Assembly (NCBI GenBank): GCA_011620555.1
Contig: WOYY01000093.1
Span: 1 to 37,286 of the forward strand
Origin: Anaerolineaceae bacterium
GTDB taxonomy: Bacteria; Chloroflexota; Anaerolineae; Anaerolineales; Anaerolineaceae
Length of the DNA stretch: 37,286 nt
Direction of reading: 5' to 3'
Shown here piece after piece: positions 8,064 to 16,701 of the stretch. The notes beneath the pieces were generated by a model. The model made no database searches, was not told the origin of the DNA, and worked only from the letters and a program-made list of their open reading frames with translations. The first letter of the stretch is position 1. The number at the start of each line of letters is the position of its first letter. The position numbers and the translations under genes are program-made.

Positions 8064-9005
8064 TTAAGCTTCCAAATTCTCAAGATAATGCGTGGCCTGG
8101 ATCGCAGCCACCGCGCCCATCCCCGCTGAAGTGATCACCTGGCGGAAGTGCGGGTCGGTGATCTCGCCAGCCGCGAAAACACCAGGAATTGAAGTCTCCA
8201 TCAGGCCATTGGTGACAACGTACCCAGTCGCGTCCATTTCAACTTGCCCTTTGAAGAGGTCCGAGTTGGGGATATTCCCAATGAAGATAAAAATGCCATC
8301 CGTCTGGTGAACCTTCTCTTCACCGGTCTTGACATTCTTCAGTTTTACAGCGGTCACTGCATCTTCACCCATAATTTCAGTGACCACGGTATCCCAAATG
8401 AATTTGATCTTCGGGTTTTCCAGCGCCCGCTTGCGCAGGATCGCGCCCGCGCGCAATTCATCCCGTCGGTGGATGATCGTGACGGTATTGGCGAAGCGGG
8501 TCAGGAACAGACCTTCTTCCAAGGCGCTATCCCCACCGCCCACCACGACAATGTCCTTACCCTTGAAAAACCAGCCATCGCAGGTGCCGCAGTAAGAAAC
8601 CCCCTTGCCGGTAGATTCCTTTTCACCGGGAATGCCCAATTTCCTGGGGTCCGCGCCGGTCGTGATAATCAGGCTTTTACATTCATATCGCTTGCCATAA
8701 GATTCAATCACAATTGGCTTCCGGCTCAAATCCACCGAAGTGGCGTAATCCATTTCAAATTCTGCCCCAAAACGCTCGGCCTGAGTCTGGAAGAGCTGAC
8801 CCAATTCCGTACCGCCAACCCCTTCAGGAAAACCAGGATAATTTTCGATTGTATCGGTTGTTGAAACTTGGCCATGGAGGGTCATCCCTGTGAGGACAAG
8901 CGGGTTTAATTCTGCCCGGGCGGCATAAATAGCCGCAGAAAGACCGGCCGGTCCCGATCCTAAAATGATCAAATCTCGTTTGACTGTCTCTTTTTCATTT
9001 GCCAT
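8064..9005 (-). CDS. trxB: thioredoxin reductase
   Basis: A 313-residue NADPH-dependent flavoprotein that reduces thioredoxin. The FAD site is ILGSGPAGLSAAIYAARAE near the N-terminus. The NADPH domain carries the redox pair in YCGTCDG (C139, C142) and the nucleotide loop VVGGGDSALEEG. The C-terminal FAD motif is AAGEITDPHFRQV. The length is typical of the low-molecular-weight bacterial enzyme. AAGGAGG lies 10 bases before ATG, and a good sigma-70-type promoter is at 9078-9106. It is transcribed alone and diverges from the dipeptidase gene. In an anaerobe it would maintain thiols and defend against oxygen. Confidence 0.96.
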   Translation of the reverse strand: MANEKETVKRDLIILGSGPAGLSAAIYAARAELNPLVLTGMTLHGQVSTTDTIENYPGFPEGVGGTELGQLFQTQAERFGAEFEMDYATSVDLSRKPIVIESYGKRYECKSLIITTGADPRKLGIPGEKESTGKGVSYCGTCDGWFFKGKDIVVVGGGDSALEEGLFLTRFANTVTIIHRRDELRAGAILRKRALENPKIKFIWDTVVTEIMGEDAVTAVKLKNVKTGEEKVHQTDGIFIFIGNIPNSDLFKGQVEMDATGYVVTNGLMETSIPGVFAAGEITDPHFRQVITSAGMGAVAAIQATHYLENLEA

Positions 9006-9077
9006 GTTGAATCTGCCTCCTTGTTATCATCGTAGCTATGATGCACCTTTGTCGTGATTGGTTACAAAATCCTATTC

Positions 9078-9106
9078 ATTATGCCCAACCCGCAATGACG
9101 CGTCAA
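9078..9106 (-). promoter_or_regulatory. trxB promoter
   Basis: On the reverse strand TTGACG (9106-9101) and CATAAT (9083-9078) are separated by exactly 17 bases. The expected start is near 9071, giving a leader of about 65 bases with AAGGAGG before the ATG. Confidence 0.75.
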
Positions 9107-9142
9107 GCGGACTCAAACAATTTCAATAAATTCAGACCCTTA

Positions 9143-9173
9143 TTGCCCATAATCTTGCAACATGGCATATAAT
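9143..9173 (+). promoter_or_regulatory. promoter of the M20 dipeptidase gene
   Basis: TATAAT at 9168-9173 is a perfect -10. The best -35 is TTGCCC at 9143-9148 with a long 19-base spacer, so the -35 is uncertain. Transcription should start near 9180 and the gene has a good AAGGAAG ribosome site before ATG 9207. Confidence 0.55.
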
Positions 9174-9206
9174 TCTTATGGTCTTTTTTAGAATGGAAGG
9201 AAGAAT

Positions 9207-10574
9207 ATGACGTCCAAAAACATCACAGACGCAATCGCCTATTACCAATCGCATTACGACGAACTGCTCGGACAGTTCCAAACGCTTTTACGCATTCCGT
9301 CCATTTCAACTTCGGAGGAAGCAAAAAAGGACGTCCAAAAAGCAGCTGACTTTCTGGTCAACAAACTCGAATCCATTGGGCTGCACAATGTCAAAGCCTA
9401 TCCGACCCCCCGCCATCCCCTGATCTATGCAGACTACCTTGTCAATCCAGATAAACCCACCGTTTTGATCTATGGTCATTATGACGTCCAACCCCCGGAC
9501 CCCATGGATGAGTGGGAAACGCCGCCCTTCGAACCGACAATCCGCGGCGACTATCTCTTTGCCCGGGGGGCATCAGACATGAAAGGTCAGGTCTGGGCCA
9601 ACATCTCCGCACTCGAATCCATTCTCAAGACCAGCGATCTGCCCGTCAATATCAAGATCCTGTTTGAGGGCGAAGAAGAGATCGGCTCTCCAAGCCTCGA
9701 TTCCTTCCTCGAAGAGCATAAAGACCTGCTCAAGTGCGATCTGGTCCTGAACACCGATGCCGGTATGGTTTCACCCGCCAAGCCCACCATCATCTATGCC
9801 CTGCGCGGCCTGGCCGTCTTTGAACTGCGAGTCTACGGCCCCAATGCCGATCTTCATTCCGGCATCTTCGGCGGTGTGGTCGCTAACCCGGCCAATGTCC
9901 TGGCGAAACTGATCGCCGGCATGCACGATGAGCATGGACACATCACGCTGCCCGGCTTCTACGATGAAGTCCGCAGGATCAGCCCCCAGGAAAGTGAAGC
10001 CCTGTCCCGGATCGGTATGGACGAGGACTTTTTCAAAGCCATCTCCGGCGTCCGGGCCCTGGGCGGTGAAGACAATTACCCACCCGTCGAGCGCATCGGC
10101 GCCCGGCCCACCCTGGATGTCAATGGCCTCTATGCCGGCTATATTGCACCCGGCACCAAGACTATCATCCCGGCCTACGCCATGGCAAAAATCTCAACCC
10201 GGCTGGTGCCCGATCAGAACCCCAGAGCCATCGAAAAAAGCCTGCTCGCCTACCTCGAGGCCAATGTCCCGGATACCGTTCGCTGGGAGCTGGATTATAT
10301 GTCCGGCGCAGAAGCCTATCTCACCGAAGAAGCGCCCGGTGTGGACCTGTTCATGCAAGCTCTGGAAGATACCTGGCAGGTCAAGCCCATCAAAAAGCGG
10401 GAAGGCGGCTCCATCCCGGTGGCAACTTCGATGAAAAAGATCCTCGGGGTCGATTCCATTCTCACCGGCTTCGGTTTGCCGGATGACCAAATCCATTCAC
10501 CCAACGAGCGGCTCCACCTGCCCACCCACAAAAAAGGCGTGCAGGCGCTGATCCGCTTTTATTCAAGCTTTTAG
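9207..10574 (+). CDS. M20 family dipeptidase (carnosinase/PepV-like)
   Basis: A 455-residue di-zinc peptidase of the M20 family, the subgroup with beta-Ala-His dipeptidases and CNDP. Metal-site and catalytic motifs are IYGHYDVQPP (metal His, followed by the conserved Asp), GASDMKGQ (bridging Asp), EGEEEIGS (catalytic Glu then metal Glu), LNTDAG and, near the C-terminus, DDQIHSPNERL (last metal His). The lid/dimerisation domain occupies roughly residues 190-330. No signal peptide is seen, so it should act on imported peptides in the cytoplasm. It begins a long forward run of genes and is followed at 18 bases by the DUF1385 gene. The exact peptide specificity is unknown. Confidence 0.92.
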   Translation: MTSKNITDAIAYYQSHYDELLGQFQTLLRIPSISTSEEAKKDVQKAADFLVNKLESIGLHNVKAYPTPRHPLIYADYLVNPDKPTVLIYGHYDVQPPDPMDEWETPPFEPTIRGDYLFARGASDMKGQVWANISALESILKTSDLPVNIKILFEGEEEIGSPSLDSFLEEHKDLLKCDLVLNTDAGMVSPAKPTIIYALRGLAVFELRVYGPNADLHSGIFGGVVANPANVLAKLIAGMHDEHGHITLPGFYDEVRRISPQESEALSRIGMDEDFFKAISGVRALGGEDNYPPVERIGARPTLDVNGLYAGYIAPGTKTIIPAYAMAKISTRLVPDQNPRAIEKSLLAYLEANVPDTVRWELDYMSGAEAYLTEEAPGVDLFMQALEDTWQVKPIKKREGGSIPVATSMKKILGVDSILTGFGLPDDQIHSPNERLHLPTHKKGVQALIRFYSSF

Positions 10575-10592
10575 AAATATAAAGGTACCTCT

Positions 10593-11489
10593 ATGAAAGA
10601 AAGAATGCCGTCCTACGGCGGCCAGGCAGTGATTGAAGGCGTATTGATGCGGGGTCAAACTTCCCTCGCGATGGCCAACCGCACGCCAGAAGGTGAAATC
10701 GTTGTCAACCAGGAAAAATTAACCGGGATCTATACGACCAATATCCGCAAGATCCCCTTCCTCAGAGGCTTGATCCTCCTTTGGGATTCGCTGGGTCTGG
10801 GAATGCAATACCTGACTGAATCCGCCAATATCCAAACCGGAGAAGAAGAAAAGCTGGAAGGGCCAGCGCTTTTCCTGACCCTTGCTTTCTCGCTGGTTGG
10901 TGGAATCGGCCTGTTTTTCCTGCTGCCCGCCCTTGTTTCCGGCCTGCTCGAAAAGGTGGTCAGCGTCAGCCCCTGGGTAACCAACCTCTTTGAAGGGGTG
11001 CTCCGCCTGGCCATTTTAATCCTCTATTTATGGGTCATCGGAAAAATGCCTGAGATCGAACGGGTTTTCATGTATCATGGCGCGGAACATAAGACCATCA
11101 ATGCCTTCGAAGACAACGCCGAATTGACGCCCGCCATAGTCAAAGGCTACTCTCTGGAACATCCCCGCTGTGGGACCTCCTTTATCCTGACCCTGGTCCT
11201 GCTTTCCATCATTGCCTTTTCACTCCTGGGGCCGCTCTCCCTGCTATGGCGCTTACTATCCCGCCTGCTGATGATCCCAATTTTGGCCGGCATTGCGTAT
11301 GAATATATCCGCTTGATGGCAAACCACCTGGACTCCCCCGTCGTCAAAACCTTGATCAAGCCCAACCTGGCCCTTCAACACCTCACCACCCGGGAACCCA
11401 GTGAAGAAATGCTGGAAGTTTCCATCAAAGCATTCGAAACCATGTATGCCATGGAACAGACGAAAGGTGAAGAAATACCAATCGCCTGA
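10593..11489 (+). CDS. DUF1385 membrane protein (YqhQ-like)
   Basis: A 298-residue polytopic membrane protein of the DUF1385/YqhQ family. Diagnostic segments are YGGQAVIEGVLMRG at the N-terminus, YHGAEHKTINAFE (about residues 155-168) and the EHPRCGTSF stretch about 25 residues later. Hydrophobic helices lie at about 88-112, 128-146, 198-216 and 218-240. The conserved His, Glu and Cys residues suggest a metal or catalytic site, but no function is established for the family to my knowledge. A modest AAAGGT lies 8 bases before ATG. It is co-directional with its neighbours, with a 23-base gap to the next gene. Confidence 0.88.
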   Translation: MKERMPSYGGQAVIEGVLMRGQTSLAMANRTPEGEIVVNQEKLTGIYTTNIRKIPFLRGLILLWDSLGLGMQYLTESANIQTGEEEKLEGPALFLTLAFSLVGGIGLFFLLPALVSGLLEKVVSVSPWVTNLFEGVLRLAILILYLWVIGKMPEIERVFMYHGAEHKTINAFEDNAELTPAIVKGYSLEHPRCGTSFILTLVLLSIIAFSLLGPLSLLWRLLSRLLMIPILAGIAYEYIRLMANHLDSPVVKTLIKPNLALQHLTTREPSEEMLEVSIKAFETMYAMEQTKGEEIPIA

Positions 11490-11512
11490 CTCACAGCGCA
11501 TCGGAGGGGACA

Positions 11513-12115
11513 TTGAACAAACCTTGGCTCTTTTCATTGACCGGCCAGCTCATCGGCCTGTTATCCACTGGGCTGATCCTCCTGATCGCCCAGCCCAGGC
11601 AGGGCGTCCCGATCACACTTAGCCCCCCGTCCACAGCCACGCCGACTCTTCCCACCCGCACCCCGGAACCAATCTTCGTTCAGGTCAGCGGTGCGGTCCT
11701 TTCGCCTGGAATTTATCCCCTTCCACCCGGCAGCCGGACGGAGGATTTGATCAAAGCCGCGGGCGGCTTGACCGCCGATGCCGACCTGGACCGGATCAAC
11801 CTGGCGGCTATTCTGCGGGATGGGGCCTATTATTATTTCCCAAGTCCCAATGAACCCATCCCCGAAACGGCGGCCAACGCGCCGGGAAATGCCGCCAGCG
11901 CCGCTGAGAACGACATCTCCTATCCCATCAATCTGAACACGGCCTCGCAGGAGGAACTGGAATCCCTGCCTGGCATCGGCCCATCCAAGGCTGCGGACAT
12001 CATCAACTATCGAGACGCACAGGGACCCTTCGCCACCCTGGAAGACCTGGCGAATGTCCCCGGCATCGGGCTAACCACGGTGGAAAGCCTGAGAGAATAT
12101 TTAACCGTTGAATAA
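11513..12115 (+). CDS. ComEA-like helix-hairpin-helix DNA-binding protein
   Basis: A 200-residue protein with the layout of the competence DNA receptor ComEA: an N-terminal membrane anchor (about residues 5-24), a Thr/Pro linker, an SLBB domain (about 50-108, VSGAVLSPGIYPLPPG), a variable linker and a C-terminal double helix-hairpin-helix (about 136-198, INLNTASQEELESLPGIG and LANVPGIG). It would bind double-stranded DNA outside the membrane for uptake. The start is TTG with GGAGGGG 3 bases upstream. No other competence gene is visible here, so uptake function is inferred from the family. The Het-C-like gene follows after 9 bases. Confidence 0.88.
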   Translation: MNKPWLFSLTGQLIGLLSTGLILLIAQPRQGVPITLSPPSTATPTLPTRTPEPIFVQVSGAVLSPGIYPLPPGSRTEDLIKAAGGLTADADLDRINLAAILRDGAYYYFPSPNEPIPETAANAPGNAASAAENDISYPINLNTASQEELESLPGIGPSKAADIINYRDAQGPFATLEDLANVPGIGLTTVESLREYLTVE

Positions 12116-12124
12116 ACCTAAACC

Positions 12125-12769
12125 ATGAAGAGCAAATACCACATCGAAATGACCCGGAACGCCCTGAGCGATCCCTTCACGGAAAAAGCGTTGCGGACTA
12201 TCGTCAGAGCGAATGTCTGGCAGGACCGCCCCCGCAACCAATTTGGGCATGATTATATCCATTTTGATGGCAGCGCCTTTGAAGCTGGCCAGGCCTACAT
12301 CCGCGATCAAAAACGGGTGATTATCGCATCCCTCCAAAATGAGAAGCTGCTAAAAGCCAGAAAAGCGTTTGGCCAAATCACGCACACCTGGCAGGATTTC
12401 TACAGCCACAGCAATTATGTCCGGCTGTGGCTGCAAGCCCATCCCGACGCCGCGCCGGATGGGATCAACCCATCCGACCCGGCCATTCTCAACAGCCCTG
12501 AGCTGCGGTCCGGCGTGAATTACGGCCTGATGGAATTCATTTCCATGATCCCCCTGCTCTCAAAAAGGATCGTTCCCAGGATGCCGGCCGACTCGCACGC
12601 CAAAATGAATATGGATGGGCCAGAGACAGGCCCCCTCTTTCCCTACGCCATCGCCGCCGGTCAAAAACGGACAGCCCAGCTATGGCAGGAACTCCTGGAA
12701 GAATTTGAGGAGGAAGGCATCCCGCAGGACCGGATCAAGAGCTTTCTGGGCAGGGAAAAAGACAACTAA
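12125..12769 (+). CDS. Het-C/zinc-dependent phospholipase C-like protein
   Basis: A 214-residue protein. The segment GQITHTWQDFYSHSNYV (about residues 83-99) closely matches the H-x3-D-x2-SHSN motif of Het-C and von Willebrand A domain 7 proteins, which share the all-helical fold of zinc-dependent phospholipase C. Other potential metal ligands are H6 in KYHIEMT, H42 and H46 in FGHDYIHFD, and SHAKMNMD at about 158-165. No signal peptide is visible, unlike secreted phospholipases, so it appears to be cytoplasmic. There is no Shine-Dalgarno; its ATG lies 9 bases after the ComEA-like stop, suggesting translational coupling. A hydrolase function is an inference from motif and fold only. Confidence 0.6.
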   Translation: MKSKYHIEMTRNALSDPFTEKALRTIVRANVWQDRPRNQFGHDYIHFDGSAFEAGQAYIRDQKRVIIASLQNEKLLKARKAFGQITHTWQDFYSHSNYVRLWLQAHPDAAPDGINPSDPAILNSPELRSGVNYGLMEFISMIPLLSKRIVPRMPADSHAKMNMDGPETGPLFPYAIAAGQKRTAQLWQELLEEFEEEGIPQDRIKSFLGREKDN

Positions 12770-12772
12770 AGG

Positions 12773-12778
12773 TATAAT
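12773..12778 (+). promoter_or_regulatory. -10 element before yqeY
   Basis: A perfect TATAAT lies just after the TAA of the upstream gene and 7 bases before the ATG at 12786. No clear -35 exists at 16-18 bases. If used, transcription starts at the ATG and the message is leaderless; no Shine-Dalgarno is present. Confidence 0.5.
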
Positions 12779-12785
12779 AATTCAC

Positions 12786-13235
12786 ATGAACAAGAAACAG
12801 GAAATCCAACAAGCATTGACCGCCGCCATGAAGGCCAGAGATGAAGATACCAAGCGCACTTTGCGCCTGGTGATGTCCGCCATCAAACTGGCTGAAGTCG
12901 AATCAGGTGGAGAATTGGAGGAAGACCGGGTTCTGAGCATCCTGCAGAAGGAAGTGAAGACCCGGGAGGATATCATCGCCGAATCAGAAAAAGCCAAGCG
13001 GCCGGATCTGGTCGAGGCGGCAAAGAAGGAAATGGACATCCTCAACACCTTCCTTCCCCGGCAGATGGATGCGGCTGAACTCAAGGCCTTGGCTCAGGAA
13101 GCCATCACCGAGGCCGGCGCATCCAGCATTCGGGATATGGGCGAGGTGATGAAAGTCCTGATGCCCAAACTGCAGGGCCGCGCAGCGGGTTCCGACGCCA
13201 GCAAAGCGGTCAGGGAACTCCTCCAGAACGCATAA
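12786..13235 (+). CDS. GatB/YqeY domain protein
   Basis: A 149-residue protein made only of the YqeY domain, the same helical module found at the C-terminus of the GatB subunit of Asp/Glu-tRNA amidotransferase. The start MNKKQEIQQALTAAMKARDE matches the family, and the frame extension further upstream overlaps the previous gene and is not coding. Family landmarks include LRLVMSAIK, KREDI-like KTREDI, FLPRQM and DMGEVMKVLMPKLQGRA. It probably has a tRNA- or translation-associated role, which is inferred. In many Firmicutes yqeY lies near the pgpH-ybeY genes, the same neighbours seen here. Confidence 0.92.
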   Translation: MNKKQEIQQALTAAMKARDEDTKRTLRLVMSAIKLAEVESGGELEEDRVLSILQKEVKTREDIIAESEKAKRPDLVEAAKKEMDILNTFLPRQMDAAELKALAQEAITEAGASSIRDMGEVMKVLMPKLQGRAAGSDASKAVRELLQNA

Positions 13236-13241
13236 CGACCC

Positions 13242-15371
13242 ATGGCCATCCAGACCGAGGTTTCGCAACGACCGAACAGATCGGCAACGATCAAAACCCT
13301 CATCCTGATCCTCACCGGTGTCCTTTCGTTCTTCGCGTTAATCCTGCCGGAAACTTTCAGCGATTCAGCCTACCCCATGGCTATTGGCGAAGCTTCTCCT
13401 CAGGACATCCTGGCGCCTTATTCTTTGACCTTTGAAAGCGAAGTCCTCACGGAAAAAGCCCGGCAGGAGGCTGCGGATGGGATTTCGCCCATTTACCTCC
13501 CCACCGATCCCAGCATTGGTCGCCGCCAGGCTGAGTCCCTGCGGACCATTCTGTACTTTATCACAACGGTCCGCCAGGACGATTTTGCGACCCTCGAGCA
13601 GCAGATTGCAGATATTCAGGCAATTGACGCAATCGACCTCTCGGATGAAACAATCACCCGAATCCTGCAGCTCAGCGACAGCCGCTGGGAAGCTGTTGAA
13701 TCGGAAACAACCGCGGTTCTTGAGCAAGTGATGCGGAACACCATCCGGGAAAGCGACCTCTATTCCGCCAAACGTAACATCCCATCCCTGATTGACTTTT
13801 CCTTCCCCCAGGACCAGGCGGATATCGTCGCTGAACTGGCCGAACCTTTCATTGTTCCCAACAGCTTGTACAGCGCAGAACAGACTGAGGCCGCCATAGC
13901 CGAAGCCCGGCAAGCCGTCGCCCCGGTGATCCGTTCCTTCATCTCCGGTGAAACTCTGGTCCGCAGGGGCCAGATCATTGAGGATGTGGATTGGGAAGCC
14001 CTCCAACGCTATGGACTCATCCAGACTGGCAACCGGGTTCGGGACGTGGTCGGCGCGGGAATCCTGGCTGTCCTTTTGACCGTACTCGTCGGCCTCTATT
14101 TCCGCTGGCGGCGCAACACCCAGAATTATTCCTTCAAATCCGTCGTGTTGATCTCCATCACTTTCCTGGCTTTCCTGACCATTGGGCGCTTTGCCATCAT
14201 TGATCGCACAATCCTGCCCTATGTGTTACCCCTGGCCGCATTTGCCCTGACCCTGTCGACCATTTTCAACTTTGAATTGGCCGCTATTTTATCCGTCGTC
14301 CTCGGGATCATGACCGCCTATGGCATGCCCCAGGGTTTCAACCTGACCCTCTTTTATATCATCCCCACACTCGTGGGGATGCTGGTCTTAGGTAAAGCCC
14401 ATCGCATCGCATCCTTTTTTATCTCAGGGATCACCGTCGGGATCGCCGGCATTGGGATCATCCTGAGTTACCGCCTGCCAGACTCGGTCACCGACTGGGT
14501 CGGAATTGCCACGCTGTCAGGCGCAGCGATGATCAACGGCATCGGCGCGGCAGGTTTAACGCTGCTCCTGCAATACGGATTTTCTCAGATCCTGGGGACG
14601 ACCACCGCCCTGCAATTATTGGATACCTCCCGGCCAGACCATCCCTTGCTACAGCTATTGCTGCGGAATGCGCCCGGCACTTACCAGCATTCCCTCCAGG
14701 TCTCCAATTTGGCGGAACAGGCTGCGGAAGCGATCGGCGCGAATGGGCTACTGGTTCGCGTTGGCGCCATTTTCCATGACTGCGGCAAATCGCAAAACCC
14801 CCAGTTCTTCATCGAAAACCAGATCCTTGAGAAGGTCAACCCCCATGACGATCTGGACCCCCTGACCAGCGCCCAGACCATCATCAGCCATGTGACAGAT
14901 GGTGTTGAACTGGCCAAGAAATATCACCTCCCCAGCCGGGTCATTGACTTCATCCGCGAACACCATGGCACGATGTACACCCATTACCAATACACCCAGG
15001 CGGTCAAAGAGGCCGGCGGGGATGAAACCCAGGTTGATAAGTCCCTCTTCACTTACCCCGGCCCGCGGCCTCAATCCCGGGAGACCGCGCTTCTGATGCT
15101 GGCCGATGGCACGGAGGCCCGCGCCCGAGCGGAAGCGCCTAAAAATGAAGAGGAATTACGCTCGTTGATCGACACCGTCTTTATCTTTTACACCCAAAAT
15201 CACCAACTGGAAGATACCAACCTGACCTTGAAAGACCTGCAGATCGCCAAAGAGTCCTTCTTCCAGACGCTGAAGGGCACTTACCATCCCAGAGTGAAGT
15301 ATCCCGCATTGGGAATCAAAACCGAGCCCACCCCACTGCCGCAGCCCGAAGAGAAAGCCCTGCCGAAATGA
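13242..15371 (+). CDS. PgpH-type 7TM-HD phosphohydrolase (c-di-AMP hydrolase family)
   Basis: A 709-residue membrane enzyme. A first membrane helix (about 19-37) is followed by a large extracellular 7TMR-HDED domain (about 45-270). A block of about seven membrane helices (about 268-460) follows, then a cytoplasmic HD domain (about 475-670). The HD site shows the YQHSLQV histidine, the paired HDCGK motif, ISHVTDG, EHHGT and the family's P-G-P-R-P-Q-S segment. PgpH of this architecture cleaves cyclic di-AMP to pApA; the extracellular domain probably senses a signal. The gene starts 6 bases after yqeY with no clear Shine-Dalgarno and overlaps ybeY by 4 bases, indicating coupling. The substrate is inferred from the family. 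Confidence 0.9.
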   Translation: MAIQTEVSQRPNRSATIKTLILILTGVLSFFALILPETFSDSAYPMAIGEASPQDILAPYSLTFESEVLTEKARQEAADGISPIYLPTDPSIGRRQAESLRTILYFITTVRQDDFATLEQQIADIQAIDAIDLSDETITRILQLSDSRWEAVESETTAVLEQVMRNTIRESDLYSAKRNIPSLIDFSFPQDQADIVAELAEPFIVPNSLYSAEQTEAAIAEARQAVAPVIRSFISGETLVRRGQIIEDVDWEALQRYGLIQTGNRVRDVVGAGILAVLLTVLVGLYFRWRRNTQNYSFKSVVLISITFLAFLTIGRFAIIDRTILPYVLPLAAFALTLSTIFNFELAAILSVVLGIMTAYGMPQGFNLTLFYIIPTLVGMLVLGKAHRIASFFISGITVGIAGIGIILSYRLPDSVTDWVGIATLSGAAMINGIGAAGLTLLLQYGFSQILGTTTALQLLDTSRPDHPLLQLLLRNAPGTYQHSLQVSNLAEQAAEAIGANGLLVRVGAIFHDCGKSQNPQFFIENQILEKVNPHDDLDPLTSAQTIISHVTDGVELAKKYHLPSRVIDFIREHHGTMYTHYQYTQAVKEAGGDETQVDKSLFTYPGPRPQSRETALLMLADGTEARARAEAPKNEEELRSLIDTVFIFYTQNHQLEDTNLTLKDLQIAKESFFQTLKGTYHPRVKYPALGIKTEPTPLPQPEEKALPK

Positions 15372-15820
15372 TCGAAATCCAATTTGATCCGCAAGATTCA
15401 ATCGAGCTGCGACCGGCACGAATCCGCGAGGCGATCACTGCTGTGCTCACCATCCTCAAGAAACCAGAATTTGAGATCACCCTGGGTCTGATTGACGATA
15501 AAGAAATGCAGCAGTTAAACAAAACCTTCCGTGGCGAAAATAAAACCACGGATGTTTTGTCATTTAATCAGGACCTTCAGGACCCTGAAACAGGGCGGTT
15601 TTATCTGGGGGACATCCTCATCTCTCTCCCTCAGGCCGCCCGCCAGGCCGCTGAACACCATCATCCCCTGGAAGACGAGGTCGTCTTCCTCGCCATTCAC
15701 GGCACGCTGCACCTCCTGGGGTATGACCATTACACCCCAGAGGAAAAGGCCAGCATGTGGCCGCTTCAGGATCAGATCTTCGCCGACTTAAAATCTAAAT
15801 GGAACGAGGAGGAAAAATGA
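15368..15820 (+). CDS. ybeY: endoribonuclease YbeY
   Basis: A 150-residue single-strand endoribonuclease used in 16S rRNA 3' maturation and ribosome quality control. The zinc motif is HGTLHLLGYDH, giving ligands H111, H115 and H121. Upstream family features are the FRGENKTTDVLSF segment and LGDILIS. The ATG overlaps the pgpH stop as ATGA, and its own TGA overlaps the next ATG the same way, so three genes are tightly coupled. pgpH-ybeY is a conserved pair in many bacteria, which supports both assignments. Confidence 0.96.
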   Translation: MIEIQFDPQDSIELRPARIREAITAVLTILKKPEFEITLGLIDDKEMQQLNKTFRGENKTTDVLSFNQDLQDPETGRFYLGDILISLPQAARQAAEHHHPLEDEVVFLAIHGTLHLLGYDHYTPEEKASMWPLQDQIFADLKSKWNEEEK

Positions 15821-16659
15821 GATCCCCCCAACGCCTGCAAAAAATCGGACTTGTTCTTTCGGGTTTTGCGATCCTCGGCATGCTGTTCTCATTGCTGGGC
15901 ACCGCTGGGGTCTGGATTGTTCGGCCAGGCCTCACCCGCAGTGTCGCCAGTGTACTGGACCTCTCAAATAACACCCTGGTGACGACCCAGTCCGCCATCG
16001 GTGTCCTTTCCAGTTCTCTGGACCAGGCCGAGCAGGATCTGGGCCTGATCCAATCCTCGTTGGAAACCCTCAGCGGGACTATGGAAGATATTTCAGCCTC
16101 ATTGACCACATCCGGAAACCTGATCGGAGATGACCTCAGTCTGACCGTGACCGAGGTTCAGGCGGCCCTGGTATCAGCCGCTGCCAGCGCCGAGTTCATT
16201 GATGACACCTTGGCTTTCATCGCTGCAATTCCGCTCATCGGCGCAGATTACCAGCCCGAAACGTCATTGCACCTCAGCCTGGGGAAAGTGGCCGAAAATC
16301 TCGAAGACGTGCCGGATTCGCTCTCAACGCTCGAAACCACCCTGGTGTCCGCCGCCGGCAGTCTGGAAGATTTCTCGGCGGATTTAGCCATCCTTTCGGC
16401 CGACCTGGAGACAACCCTTGAGGACCTGGGCGATGCGGAATCCATTCTGGCGGAGTATGATAGCATTCTTACCGAAGCGATCAGCAAGATTGAACAGGTC
16501 CAAACCCACCTCAACCTTTACAGCGTTTTAACTTCTATGTTCCTCTCAGGCGTGTTATTATGGTTGGGCGTTGCCCTGTTCAGCGTCTACCTGCAGGCGC
16601 AGGATTACATCCATTATGAAGAAAAGATCGTTTCGCTCACGGACTTGGAGCAAGAGTGA
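15817..16659 (+). CDS. two-TM coiled-coil membrane protein, unknown
   Basis: A 280-residue protein of unknown function. I chose the ATG at 15817, since GAGGAGG sits directly upstream and the codon overlaps the ybeY stop; a further ATG at 15799 would place the ribosome site inside the gene. One membrane helix lies near the N-terminus (about 10-35) and another near the C-terminus (about 232-254). Between them run about 190 residues that are rich in Ser, Thr, Leu, Asp and Glu, nearly free of Lys/Arg, with heptad-like spacing. A non-helical break (PLIGADYQPE, about 134-143) splits this into two halves. The topology places the coiled coil outside, with short cytoplasmic tails. It resembles sensor or tether ectodomains but has no signalling output domain. 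Confidence 0.75.
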   Translation: MRSPQRLQKIGLVLSGFAILGMLFSLLGTAGVWIVRPGLTRSVASVLDLSNNTLVTTQSAIGVLSSSLDQAEQDLGLIQSSLETLSGTMEDISASLTTSGNLIGDDLSLTVTEVQAALVSAAASAEFIDDTLAFIAAIPLIGADYQPETSLHLSLGKVAENLEDVPDSLSTLETTLVSAAGSLEDFSADLAILSADLETTLEDLGDAESILAEYDSILTEAISKIEQVQTHLNLYSVLTSMFLSGVLLWLGVALFSVYLQAQDYIHYEEKIVSLTDLEQE

Positions 16660-16701
16660 GCACCTCACAACCAAACTCATCACCTTTAGGAGAATGAATA
16701 T

